Positions 8,279-16,712 of a stretch of 64,000 nt of DNA are shown here, one piece after another (the first letter of the stretch is position 1; every line of letters begins with the position of its first letter). The stretch comes from Lachnospiraceae bacterium (GTDB lineage Bacteria > Bacillota > Clostridia > Lachnospirales > Lachnospiraceae). The notes beneath the pieces were generated by a model. That model was given only the letters and a program-made list of their open reading frames with translations, was not told the DNA's origin and searched no databases. Made by a program: the position numbers and the translations under genes. The DNA lies in contig JAAVZU010000035.1 in NCBI GenBank assembly GCA_022791815.1, positions 32,065-96,064 of the forward strand, in the 5' to 3' direction.

Positions 8279-9346
8279 TTGAATAACTTTTTTTACAGAG
8301 ATGCAGAAGAAGCGGCCAATTCTATTAATAAAATAGCTGGGGAGTTACAAGGGAAAACAATTCTGGTCACTGGTGCTACAGGCATGTTGGGTATACAAAC
8401 TGTAAATGTATTGTTATATCTAAAAAAAGAGAAACAAATGGATTTAAAGATTATAGCTTTAGTTAGAGATAAGACAAAGTTTGTCTCTTTATTTTCCGAG
8501 GAGGACAGAAAAGAAATTGTAATAATTACCCATGATTTTTCAAATTTGAATAAGGTTCCAGATATTGAAACCGACTACATTATTCATACAGTTGCAGTTA
8601 CAGGAGGAAGTAAACAGCATGTTGACAAGCCAGTAACAACGATTTATACAGCATTAAGCAGTATGTATCAGATATTGGAGATGGCAAAACGTATAAAAGT
8701 AAAAGGGATGGTATTTTTATCTTCTTTAGAAGTGTATGGAAAAACAGATAAGGAGAAAATGTCTATTTCAGAACAAGATTATGGATATATTGATCCTGTA
8801 AATGTACGAAGCAGTTATTCAGAAAGTAAGAGAATGTGTGAAACAATGTGTGTTTCTTATGCAAAACAATTTCAGATTCCTATTTTTATTGCTAGATTAA
8901 CTGCAACATTTGGTGTAGGTACAAGATTTGATGACAATCGGGTATTTGCCCAATTTGCAAGAAGTATTGTAAAAAATGAAGATATTGTGCTGAAGTCAAC
9001 AGGTGAGACTGTACGAAACTATTGTTATGTGAATGATGCAGTAGCAGCAATTTTTTATATTTTATTACAAGGTAAATCTGGGGAAGCTTATAATGTGGCA
9101 AATATGGATACTGCTATTTCCATTAAAGAAATGGCAGAGCGGATTATTGAGCAAAATCCAGATGCAAAAACTAAATTAATTTTTGACTTGGAAGACGATA
9201 TACAAAAATTAGGATATAATGAAACTATTATGAAACGTCTTGATACAAGGAAATTAGAAAACTTAGGATGGAAACCACAAATAGATATGAATACTATGTT
9301 GTGTAGACTGGTTGAATATATGCGGTTTTTGCATAATGAGGAATGA
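8279..9346 (+). CDS. NAD-dependent sugar epimerase/dehydratase
   Basis: 355 aa extended SDR. NAD-binding motif ILVTGATGMLGIQ is at residues 27-39; MVFLSSLEVYGK carries the catalytic Ser, and YSESKRMCE the Tyr-x-x-x-Lys. Likely acts on a nucleotide-sugar (epimerase, 4,6-dehydratase or reductase; the substrate cannot be read from sequence). Start is TTG 8279, immediately after the stop of the LicD gene, with a strong AAGGAGGGG about 8 bases upstream; no ATG is well placed. Part of the glycan operon. Confidence 0.8.
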   Translation: MNNFFYRDAEEAANSINKIAGELQGKTILVTGATGMLGIQTVNVLLYLKKEKQMDLKIIALVRDKTKFVSLFSEEDRKEIVIITHDFSNLNKVPDIETDYIIHTVAVTGGSKQHVDKPVTTIYTALSSMYQILEMAKRIKVKGMVFLSSLEVYGKTDKEKMSISEQDYGYIDPVNVRSSYSESKRMCETMCVSYAKQFQIPIFIARLTATFGVGTRFDDNRVFAQFARSIVKNEDIVLKSTGETVRNYCYVNDAVAAIFYILLQGKSGEAYNVANMDTAISIKEMAERIIEQNPDAKTKLIFDLEDDIQKLGYNETIMKRLDTRKLENLGWKPQIDMNTMLCRLVEYMRFLHNEE

Positions 9347-9367
9347 AAATGATTTAGGGGGGATGAT

Positions 9368-9817
9368 ATGACAAAAAAGAAGTATAAAAGAGGTTATACA
9401 GTTGGAACTTATGACTTATTCCATATAGGTCACTTAAATTTATTTCGGAATGCGAAAAAATATTGTGATGAGTTAATTGTTGCTGTGCATTCGGACGAAT
9501 GGGTTTACCAATGTAAAAAAAGAGAAACAGTAATTCCACTTACAGAACGTATGGAGATTATTAGAGAACTTCGATGTGTGGATGAAGTTGTGAGAAATGA
9601 TGGATTAAGTAAATTAGACGCATGGGAAAAATATAAATTTGATGTTGCATTTATTGGTGAGGACTGGAAAGGAACGGAAGTCTGGAATAAGATAGAAAGC
9701 GAGTTAAATTCTGTAGGGGTAGAAGTTATATATATTCCATGTACAAATGGTATTTCAACTACCGATATTAGAGAAAAAATCGCAAAAGGGAACAATAAAA
9801 AAATCGAAAATAAATAA
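9368..9817 (+). CDS. Cytidylyltransferase (glycerol-3-phosphate cytidylyltransferase-like)
   Basis: 149 aa, the normal size for TagD-type enzymes. Motif GTYDLFHIGHLNLFRNA (HxGH-type nucleotide binding) lies at residues 13-29, and ISTTDIREKI is the conserved C-terminal ISTT/R signature. These enzymes transfer CMP from CTP to a polyol or amino-alcohol phosphate. In this operon the product would be a CDP-alcohol for the LicD protein. GGGGGGATGATATG supplies the ribosome binding site. Ethanolamine-, choline- and glycerol-phosphate specificities cannot be separated here. Confidence 0.85.
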   Translation: MTKKKYKRGYTVGTYDLFHIGHLNLFRNAKKYCDELIVAVHSDEWVYQCKKRETVIPLTERMEIIRELRCVDEVVRNDGLSKLDAWEKYKFDVAFIGEDWKGTEVWNKIESELNSVGVEVIYIPCTNGISTTDIREKIAKGNNKKIENK

Positions 9818-9849
9818 TTGATAAATGGAAAAGTGCAGGGGGAAATGAT

Positions 9850-11433
9850 ATGAAATCAATACGATTATTAGATTGCACACTTCGGGATGGGGGATATATT
9901 AACCAGTGGAATTTTGGAGAGAAATCTATTAGGGAAATTATACATAGATTAGTGTTATCCAAAGTTGAAGTAATTGAGTGCGGTTACTTGCAGGAGAATA
10001 CTAATTTTGGTTTAGATTATACTATATTTTCTGATTTGGATTTTGTATCAACTAATTTATGCCAGAAATATCAGCAACAGGAGTTTGCCTGTATGATAAA
10101 TTTTGGTGACTATTCATTAGCGGCATTGCACAGGCAGTCAATTCCAGATAATTTAATTTTACGAATAGCATTTCACAAGCAAGATTGGATAGAAGCACTA
10201 AATTTTTGTAAAGAATTGGTAGAGGATGGAAGAAGAGTATTTGTCCAACCAATGGGAACCTTAAATTATACTGACTTTGAAATTTTAGAGCTTATTCAGA
10301 AAGTAAATGAAATAAAACCAGAAGCCTTTTATATCGTAGATAGTTTTGGTACATTAGAAATTAGGGATTTCCGAAGGTTATTGGCATTGGCAGAGCATAA
10401 TCTGGATTCAGAAATTATCTTGGGGTATCACTCTCATAATAATAAACAACAGGCTTACAGTAATTCACAATATATGTTAGAGACCATTGAAAAACATGCT
10501 GCCATTATAGATGCTTCTATTTTTGGAATGGGACGGGGAGCTGGAAATTTAAGTGAAGAGTTATTTGCAGAATATCTGAATATGGTATATCAAAAAGAAT
10601 ATAAGATAGTTTATATGCTGGAGATTATGGATTTGTACCTAAATCGAATCTATATGGAGAATCCATGGGGATATCAATTGCCATATTATTTGTCTGCAAA
10701 ATACAATTGTCATCCTAACTATGCTACATTTTTTTCCAAAAAAAACAGTTTAACAGTTTCTGATATAGATGAGATATTTTCAGGAATGAATGAATTTGAA
10801 AAGATGCACTATTCAAAAGAAACAGCACAAAAAATATATGATAATTATCAAAGGAATCAGGTTGATGATGAGGAACTGAGAACATATTTGCTTTCAGAAT
10901 TTATAGGAAAGGAGATATTGATACTTGGACCTGGAAAATCACTTTCTACATATCAAAAAGAGATTCATTTATATATTAAGGAGAAACAGCCTGTTATCAT
11001 TGCACTTAATTTTGTTCCAGAACATTATCCATATTCTTACGTTTTTTGTACAAACTTAAAACGTTGGGATGCCGTTAAGAATGTAGATGATAAGCAATTA
11101 GTTATTACATCCAATATACATAAATGTGGGAAACACAATATGATACTGGATTATGAGAAGATTAAGTGTAATACAGCAGAAATATCAGACAATGTTGCAA
11201 TTATGTTATTTAATCTTTTTATTCAGTTAGGAATTACCAGTGTACAATGTGCTGGGTTAGATGGTTTTAGTGCATCTATGGAAGAAAACTTCGTGGATCC
11301 TGCCATGAGCTTAGGTTCAAATGTGCAAACAAAGATGTTAAAAAATAAATTTATTGCAGAAGAAATCAAAGAATGTAGAAAAAAAATGAACATTGGATTT
11401 ATTACACCAACAAAATATGAAAGGGAAAATTAG
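9850..11433 (+). CDS. HMGL-like aldolase domain fused to a Maf/DUF115-like domain
   Basis: 527 aa, two domains. Residues 1-300 are an HMG-CoA lyase/4-hydroxy-2-oxovalerate aldolase-type TIM barrel: RLLDCTLRDGGY at 4-15 holds the metal-binding Asp, and LGYHSHNN the His pair. Residues 350-510 start ILILGPGKSLSTYQ (GPGKS 360-364) and resemble the MptE/DUF115 core of Maf proteins. Such fusions occur in surface-polysaccharide loci; the reaction is not established. The aldolase part could build or split a keto-acid sugar precursor and the C-terminal part could bind a nucleotide-sugar. GGGGGAAATGATATG gives the start. The next gene begins 2 bases after the stop. Confidence 0.75.
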   Translation: MKSIRLLDCTLRDGGYINQWNFGEKSIREIIHRLVLSKVEVIECGYLQENTNFGLDYTIFSDLDFVSTNLCQKYQQQEFACMINFGDYSLAALHRQSIPDNLILRIAFHKQDWIEALNFCKELVEDGRRVFVQPMGTLNYTDFEILELIQKVNEIKPEAFYIVDSFGTLEIRDFRRLLALAEHNLDSEIILGYHSHNNKQQAYSNSQYMLETIEKHAAIIDASIFGMGRGAGNLSEELFAEYLNMVYQKEYKIVYMLEIMDLYLNRIYMENPWGYQLPYYLSAKYNCHPNYATFFSKKNSLTVSDIDEIFSGMNEFEKMHYSKETAQKIYDNYQRNQVDDEELRTYLLSEFIGKEILILGPGKSLSTYQKEIHLYIKEKQPVIIALNFVPEHYPYSYVFCTNLKRWDAVKNVDDKQLVITSNIHKCGKHNMILDYEKIKCNTAEISDNVAIMLFNLFIQLGITSVQCAGLDGFSASMEENFVDPAMSLGSNVQTKMLKNKFIAEEIKECRKKMNIGFITPTKYEREN

Positions 11434-11435
11434 GA

Positions 11436-12449
11436 ATGTGTTCTAACTACATAAATAAGGAATTTTGTGCATCTTTAATAGATAAAAAAGTATATATCTG
11501 GGGTGCATGGGAAAGAGGACGATTTATACAGTGTGAACTGTTAAAATATGGAATAGACATTGAAGGCTATATAGATTCTGATAAGAAAAAGGAAAGATAT
11601 GGTGTACCCGAGAAAAAAGTAAGTATACCTATAATTTTACAAGAAAAAGAATGTTTTGTGATTGTTTCCTTAGCAGAACATGATAGTGTGTATAATTTGT
11701 TGGAACAGTATGGATATAAGGAGTATAGGGATTATATTTATCCTGCAAAGGATATCCAACTTAGTAATATAAAGCATAATTACTTGGATTTTTATGGAAA
11801 TAGGATTGAGGGAAACATAGACAAGGCAAATGTTACAATAGGAGGTTCATCTGAACTTATTATAGGAAAAAATGTAAAAATAGCAGATGGTGTAGAAATC
11901 AATGTAGGATGGAATTCTAAGGTTATTATAAAAGACAATGCAAGTATTGATAAAAATGTAAGCATCAGTGCCTTAGAAAATTCTTATATAGAAATTGGAA
12001 AGAAGACGCAGATTTCTTCTGGTGGGCATTTTCGGGCAACTGGTGGGTCTTTTATTTCGTTTGGTGATAAATGTAGACTAGGTATGTCTTTGATTTTAAG
12101 ATTGGATCACAATGCCAGATTTGTATGTGGAGAGGATTGTTTATTTTCTTATGATATTAAAATAAGAGCCAATCAAGGACATAGTATATTTGATTTAGCA
12201 AACAATAAAGTAATGCAAGATCCAAATTTTAGTAAAATAGGCAACCATGTGTGGATTGGAATGGGAGTATCTATTTTACCAGGAGCTGATATAGGAGACC
12301 ATTGTATTATTGGTGCAGAAAGTATGGTTAATAAAAAATTTGAGGGTTATCAGACTATTGCAGGAATACCAGCAAAAGTGATACGGGAACAAACTGATTG
12401 GACATACGAAGTACAATCCTATGAAGAATATATAAAGAGTGTAAAATAA
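11436..12449 (+). CDS. Hexapeptide-repeat acyltransferase with N-terminal nucleotide-binding fold
   Basis: 337 aa. Residues 12-85 form a Rossmann-like domain (VYIWGAWERGRFIQCELL, IEGYIDSD), similar in type to the N-terminus of the LicD gene product. Residues 130-330 are a left-handed beta-helix: I-x-I-G-x-N repeats, then GNHVWIGMGVSILPGADIG and IAGIPAKVIRE, the signature of O/N-acetyltransferases of the CysE/LacA/PglD type. It probably acetylates the glycan or its precursor. It starts 2 bases after the aldolase gene and is the last gene before a terminator. The ribosome binding site is weak (AAGGGAAAA inside the upstream gene), in line with coupling. Confidence 0.8.
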   Translation: MCSNYINKEFCASLIDKKVYIWGAWERGRFIQCELLKYGIDIEGYIDSDKKKERYGVPEKKVSIPIILQEKECFVIVSLAEHDSVYNLLEQYGYKEYRDYIYPAKDIQLSNIKHNYLDFYGNRIEGNIDKANVTIGGSSELIIGKNVKIADGVEINVGWNSKVIIKDNASIDKNVSISALENSYIEIGKKTQISSGGHFRATGGSFISFGDKCRLGMSLILRLDHNARFVCGEDCLFSYDIKIRANQGHSIFDLANNKVMQDPNFSKIGNHVWIGMGVSILPGADIGDHCIIGAESMVNKKFEGYQTIAGIPAKVIREQTDWTYEVQSYEEYIKSVK

Positions 12450-12544
12450 GTATCTGGATATCTTGGAGTACAGTTTATGTCTTTATTGGGAATTTCGGAA
12501 AATGGTATTGTTTTAAGTAAGAAAAAGGATAAGACTAGAAAGTA

Positions 12545-12578
12545 AAACAAGGAGCCGCTAATGTGACTCCTTGTTTCA
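12545..12578 (+). terminator. Terminator of the glycan operon
   Basis: AAACAAGGAG (12545-12554) pairs with CTCCTTGTTT (12567-12576). The loop is 12 bases. The preceding 12450-12544 stretch could encode a 22-codon peptide (ATG 12477) but nothing supports its expression. Confidence 0.7.
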
Positions 12579-12584
12579 TTCCGA

Positions 12585-12842
12585 CTAGCCATTTGCTTCT
12601 AAGATTTTACGAAGCCGTTCAGCTTCTTCTATAGCTAGTCTGGTTTGTTTCTTGGATTGTTTAGCTTCATCAAATTCTATAAATATCAATCTAGCCACCT
12701 CCGAACTATGTTTTTCCCAAATATCTTTCATAATATCCTGTTTGACACAGTATTCTATAGCTTTATCTATAGCAGTTGATAAATCACCATCTTCATTGTA
12801 TTCCTTTACTTTTTTAACAAAAGCAGAATAATCAAGACTATA
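12585..12842 (-). pseudogene. C-terminal remnant of an Rpn/PD-(D/E)XK transposase-like nuclease
   Basis: An open frame of 85 codons on the minus strand has no start and is bounded upstream by an in-frame stop. It reads AIDKAIEYCVKQDIMKDIWE then EAERLRKILEANG. The AIxxAIxYCxxxGILKxFLExxxxEV pattern is typical of the C-terminal part of Rpn recombination-promoting nucleases (PD-(D/E)XK putative transposases), which are abundant in Lachnospiraceae. The catalytic domain is missing, so this is a dead fragment. Confidence 0.7.
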
Positions 12843-12869
12843 TTATAGACCAAGAGGAGGTGAATCGTT

Positions 12870-13143
12870 ACGGCAAGACAGGTAGCAATTGGGATTCAAA
12901 ATTTTGAAAAAATAAGGCTGGATATGGAACAACAGCCTTTGGTTTTACTGAAACAGAAGTTTTTCAAACATTAGAAGAGCAGGGTTTGGAATATATGATG
13001 TCATGCTAAAACCTTTGTGTAAGGAGTTAGATGCAATAATTATTGAATTTAAGGTGTATCAGTCAAAAAAGGAAAAGGATTTGTATGAAACGCTGGCATC
13101 TGCACTTGCACACTCTGTTGTGCAAGTACGTAAGAACGACTAA
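12870..13143 (+). pseudogene. Frameshifted remnant of an AAA-ATPase/PD-(D/E)XK (DUF1703) protein
   Basis: Three frames carry consecutive pieces of the same family. ARQVAIGIQNFEKIR follows an AGGAGGTG ribosome binding site with the start decayed to ACG. Next comes YGTTAFGFTETEVFQTLEEQ in another frame, then YDVMLKPLCKELDAIIIEFK leading to VYQSKKEKDLYETL. These match the N-terminus, middle and nuclease core (x-IIEFK) of AAA-ATPase-like DUF1703 proteins common in gut Firmicutes, with most of the middle deleted. It stops at TAA 13141-13143. Confidence 0.7.
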
Positions 13144-13223
13144 AACAGGAGTGGAATTGGGCAATTTATAATGCGAAGCTTACCCAATTCAGTAACAATT
13201 CGGCCTTCTGGCTGAACTGTTAC
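13143..13223 (+). repeat. Composite small palindromic repeat (families C and A)
   Basis: 13143-13196 (AACAGG, GGAATTGGGCAA, then TTACCCAATTC) resembles 18688-18749 in sequence and hairpin layout. It runs into GTAACAATTC..GAACTGTTAC (13192-13223), a diverged copy of the window-wide 28-bp palindrome with a GGCC/GGC inner stem. Confidence 0.55.
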
Positions 13224-13760
13224 GAAACTACAAAAAAAGATTTCTATCTATTATTGACATGTTTTTGCCTTGTATAAATAATTATTATTTGTTAAAATAT
13301 GGTATAAATAATAATAAGAGGAAAAAGATGTTACAAAAATATTACAATAAGAATAAAAAAGTATTACAGTAAGCGAAAATTCCCTATAACAGCGGATTAT
13401 AGGATTTTGTTAAAAGAAGAAAAATTGTGAAAAAGTGGTTAAGTTTCCAAGAAAACAGGACGATATAAGTAATAAGTTTACAAGGCTATCAGATAAGATA
13501 GTAATAATTACCAAATATTCTTTTGATTTTAAGAGGAAATTAGAAAGAATGTAGAATGAATATTTTGGGAGGTGTTGGGATGACGAAATATGTAATTCAG
13601 ATTCTTAGCGAAGATAGCGGTTAAGAAAATCTTTGCTAAATTAATTACGTGAAAGTGGATGATACAAAGAAACTTACCATTTGTACAGACCGCTGGATGT
13701 GAGACAACGATAACCGCGTTCAAGGATGAACGCAAGGGGTAATGTAAGGAGGACGATTAT
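13224..13760 (+). other. Non-coding stretch before the secreted-protein gene
   Basis: About 540 bases without a convincing gene. It holds a sigma-D-like promoter (13440-13466). A short frame with a good ribosome binding site (GGGAGGTG, ATG 13580, stop 13622-13624) encodes only 14 residues, MTKYVIQILSEDSG. Further short decayed frames reach 13743. It could be a long leader with a leader peptide, or the wreck of a lost gene. No known riboswitch consensus was recognised. Confidence 0.45.
13440..13466 (+). promoter_or_regulatory. Sigma-D-like promoter upstream of the secreted protein
   Basis: TAAG (13440-13443), 15 bases, GACGATAT (13459-13466): the same variant as at 5842-5868. The distance to the ATG is about 295 bases. 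Confidence 0.45.
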
Positions 13761-15473
13761 ATGATTACTATGAGTAAGAGATTTAAAAAGTCCATGGCTA
13801 TGGCTATGGCAACAGCAATGGCATTTAGTATTCCAGCGATGCCAGTATATCAGGCTGAGAAGGTAGAAGCTGCTACAGTAAAGGAAGCAGAAGCAACAAG
13901 TGCATTAGATGTAAATGTTTATGAAGACCAAGAGCAAGCTAATGTATCTTTAAAGTCTGGAGCAGAGGCTGATGTGTTATACTATGCAGTTACTACCAAA
14001 GACAAAAATGGCAATGTTAAGTATCCAAAAGCAGCTGCTTACGAAGCTATGAAGTTTGATGAAAATGGTACTGCTGATTTTGACATAAGCTGGGTAAACA
14101 GAAAGAAAGAACAGGTTCTTTGTGTTGCTACAGGATCTTCTATTGAAGAGATTAAGCCTGTAACAGTAGATTTGAAAGCACAAGATACATTAATTGCTAC
14201 TTATGCTGGAACAGTTTCTGCAGATGATGCAAAGAAGGTTGGAACAGAGGGTGCCAATATTGTAGGTGATGCAGATAATGGTTATTTAACTTTTAATTCT
14301 GGTACAAAGAAGGCACCAGTAGCAGTATCTGCTTCTGCAGTACAGTATAGAACTGTAAATGGCTGGTGGAATAATGCAGAGGATATTGATTTAAGTAAGT
14401 ATGCTGCAAAAGGTGCAACTTTACAGATGCGTGTGAATGCTGAAGATGGTGTAAGACCTTATGGTAAGATTGTAAATGTAAAGATTAAAGCAAAAGCTAA
14501 AGCACCTAATGTTACAGTAAACTACAATGATAAGATGGTATCTGCTCCTAAGAGTGTACAGTACAGTGTGGACAATGGTAAAACATGGACAGAAGCAACA
14601 ACTAAGAAAGAAACTGTAGAACTTGGCATGTTCGGATGGGATGGAACAACAGAAAAAACTGTTTACTTTAGAACCGCAGGAACAGAAAAGAAAGCATCTT
14701 CTAAGATTAAATATGTAGCTATTAAGAAAGAAGATACATCTTTTGCTACATTGGAAGCTCCAGTATCTGGTGCTGCTGTAATTGCAGAATTACCAACAGT
14801 AGGATCTGGTAAATTAGATGTAAGATATAAAACAGCATACAAAAATGATTCTGGATTAGTATTTACAAATGCAACAGATAACATGTATCAGGTTGCTTTT
14901 GCAAAGAAAGAAGATATCAAAGATTATACATCAGCAGATGGAACAACTTTGAAAGCTGTGTCTAGTGCTGCCATTGTTGCAAAAGTTAACAAGAAAGTTA
15001 CATGGGCAACTGTAACTGCACAAGATACTGCAAAAAATAAAGTTGGTACAGGAAAACTTTCTCTTAAAAAAGGTGAAAAACTTGACGATTATGTACTTTT
15101 ATATCGTATCTGCGACAAGAAAGGTGCAACTGTAAACTCTGAAGTAAGAGTTTTTGATGTACCAGGAGTTGTAGCTCAGAGTGTAAAAGTTTTAGATGCT
15201 GACAAAGCTGAAATAACAAGTTTGGAAATGACAACAACAGGATCTGCAGTAATGACTGTAACAGGAAGCGGAATTTCTGAAAACGCTAAATATACAGTAG
15301 CAGTATATAACGAAGAAGCTTGTACAACAGTATATAAAAACTTAACTGCAACATTTGATAAGGTTAAGAAAGAGCTTAAAGTTGCTAGTAAAGCAAAAAC
15401 TGTAGCTGGAACATATTATGTTAAAGTTTCTGTTGAAGGAACAAGCACAGTATTAAAAGTTGTAGTAAAATAG
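13761..15473 (+). CDS. Secreted lysine/alanine-rich surface protein of unknown function
   Basis: 570 aa. Residues 1-38 form a signal peptide (KRFKKSMAM, a hydrophobic Ala/Met core, cleavage likely after VEA-A). The mature part is beta-rich, with related segments such as VQYRTVNGWWNNAE and VQYSVDNGKTWTEA that suggest tandem Ig-like domains; the C-terminal 100 residues contain a further such domain (TTTGSAVMTVTGSG). No LPXTG, SLH or choline-binding motif is seen, so attachment is unclear. AAGGAGG ends 8 bases before ATG 13761; ATG 13770 is an alternative. A strong terminator follows. The sigma-D-like promoter suggests co-expression with motility genes. Composition (Lys, Ala, Thr, Val) resembles S-layer or exported adhesin-like proteins, but no family is recognised. 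Confidence 0.8.
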   Translation: MITMSKRFKKSMAMAMATAMAFSIPAMPVYQAEKVEAATVKEAEATSALDVNVYEDQEQANVSLKSGAEADVLYYAVTTKDKNGNVKYPKAAAYEAMKFDENGTADFDISWVNRKKEQVLCVATGSSIEEIKPVTVDLKAQDTLIATYAGTVSADDAKKVGTEGANIVGDADNGYLTFNSGTKKAPVAVSASAVQYRTVNGWWNNAEDIDLSKYAAKGATLQMRVNAEDGVRPYGKIVNVKIKAKAKAPNVTVNYNDKMVSAPKSVQYSVDNGKTWTEATTKKETVELGMFGWDGTTEKTVYFRTAGTEKKASSKIKYVAIKKEDTSFATLEAPVSGAAVIAELPTVGSGKLDVRYKTAYKNDSGLVFTNATDNMYQVAFAKKEDIKDYTSADGTTLKAVSSAAIVAKVNKKVTWATVTAQDTAKNKVGTGKLSLKKGEKLDDYVLLYRICDKKGATVNSEVRVFDVPGVVAQSVKVLDADKAEITSLEMTTTGSAVMTVTGSGISENAKYTVAVYNEEACTTVYKNLTATFDKVKKELKVASKAKTVAGTYYVKVSVEGTSTVLKVVVK

Positions 15474-15502
15474 TTTTTTAACTAAACTATAATGTATATT
15501 AT

Positions 15503-15569
15503 AAAGAAGGGATAGTCATAAAGTGGATGGTTTTTAATTATCTACTTTGTATGATATCCCTTCTTTTTT
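15503..15569 (+). terminator. Strong terminator after the secreted-protein gene
   Basis: AAGAAGGGATAGTCATAAAGT pairs almost fully with ACTTTGTATGATATCCCTTCTT across a short loop and is followed by TTTTTTG. The stem is about 21 bp with one bulge/mismatch pair. Confidence 0.85.
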
Positions 15570-15606
15570 GTATGTAGATACAAAAATTTGGAATAATAAA
15601 AAAGTT

Positions 15607-15634
15607 GTAACTATTCATAATTTCAAACAATTAC
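15607..15634. repeat. 28-bp palindromic repeat (family A), diverged
   Basis: GTAACTATTCATAA..AAACAATTAC, 28 bp, the same length and layout as the copies at 20892, 23859, 28778, 42032 and 54825. It lies in the 15570-15799 gap before cysD, which shows no gene. Confidence 0.6.
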
Positions 15635-15799
15635 AAAAAATTTATAATTAAATTTATTAAAACCGACACAACTATGCCACAAGATAGAGGTAAGTTATTT
15701 TTGGGATTTTCACCAGATTTTGGTACTATTTTGTAAACATAGTGCCAAGGGTATTCTTAATAAGAGAAGGTTTGAAAAGGAAGTGACAGTACAGAAAGG

Positions 15800-16711
15800 A
15801 TGGATTCACAGATGATGGAATTAAGCCATTTAGAACAATTAGAAGCAGAAGCAATTTATATTATGCGGGAAGTTGCAGCAGAGTGTGAGAAACCAGTTAT
15901 GCTTTATTCAATTGGAAAAGATAGTTCAGTAATGTTACACCTTGCTATGAAGGCATTTTATCCTGAAAAACCCCCTTTTCCATTTATGCATATTGACACA
16001 ACTTGGAAATTTCGAGAGATGATTGAATTTCGTGACGAGACAGCAAAGAGATTGGGGATTGATTTGCTTGTTTACAAAAATGAGGAAGGCATTCGTGATG
16101 GGATCAATCCATTTGAACATGGTTCTGCTTATACAGATATTATGAAGACGCAAGCATTAAAGCAGGCATTGAATAAATATGGATTTACAGCAGCTTTTGG
16201 CGGTGGAAGAAGAGATGAAGAAAAGTCAAGGGCAAAGGAAAGGGTGTTTTCTTTCCGTAATGAGGCACAGGCATGGGATCCTAAGAATCAGAGACCAGAG
16301 ATGTGGAAACTTTATAATACGAGTATAAATAAAGGAGAAAGTATGCGGGTATTTCCGCTTTCTAATTGGACAGAAAAAGATATCTGGCAGTACATCCGAA
16401 AAGAAAATATTCCTATCCCTTCCCTTTATTATGCAAAAGAACGCCCAGTAGTGGTTCGTGATGGAAATATTATTATGGTAGATGATGATAGAATGAAATT
16501 GTTGCCTGGCGAACAGGTAGAACAGAAGAAAATCCGTTTCCGTACTCTAGGATGTTATCCTCTTACAGGTGGTGTTGAGTCCGACGCAGATACTTTGGAT
16601 GCCATAATCGAAGAAACCCTTAGTGCCGTTTCTTCGGAAAGAACCAGCCGGGTTATCGATCATGAAGCAACTGGCAGTATGGAAAGAAGAAAGAGAGAGG
16701 GGTATTTCTAA
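15800..16711 (+). CDS. cysD: Sulfate adenylyltransferase subunit 2
   Basis: 303 aa, the usual CysD length. Small subunit of ATP sulfurylase (sulfate + ATP to APS + PPi), a cytoplasmic PP-loop ATPase. [20 protein letters not shown] carries the PP-loop (SxGKDS), and [20 protein letters not shown] is the CysD signature. The frame opens at ATG 15800 with AAAGGATGG just before; an in-frame ATG 15812 is possible. The stop is 1 base before the start of cysNC, so the two subunits are co-translated. There is no cysH, cysI or cysJ nearby. Confidence 0.95.
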   Translation: MDSQMMELSHLEQLEAEAIYIMREVAAECEKPVMLYSIGKDSSVMLHLAMKAFYPEKPPFPFMHIDTTWKFREMIEFRDETAKRLGIDLLVYKNEEGIRDGINPFEHGSAYTDIMKTQALKQALNKYGFTAAFGGGRRDEEKSRAKERVFSFRNEAQAWDPKNQRPEMWKLYNTSINKGESMRVFPLSNWTEKDIWQYIRKENIPIPSLYYAKERPVVVRDGNIIMVDDDRMKLLPGEQVEQKKIRFRTLGCYPLTGGVESDADTLDAIIEETLSAVSSERTSRVIDHEATGSMERRKREGYF

Positions 16712-16712
16712 G

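Noticed and set aside
12477..12545. 22-codon frame after the acyltransferase gene
   Set aside because: GGAG is present 8 bases upstream, but the peptide ends within the terminator stem and has no recognisable counterpart.
13467..13760. Cyclic di-GMP riboswitch before the secreted protein
   Set aside because: ACGCAAGGGG near 13729 recalls GEMM pieces, but the rest of the consensus and the tetraloop-receptor layout are absent.
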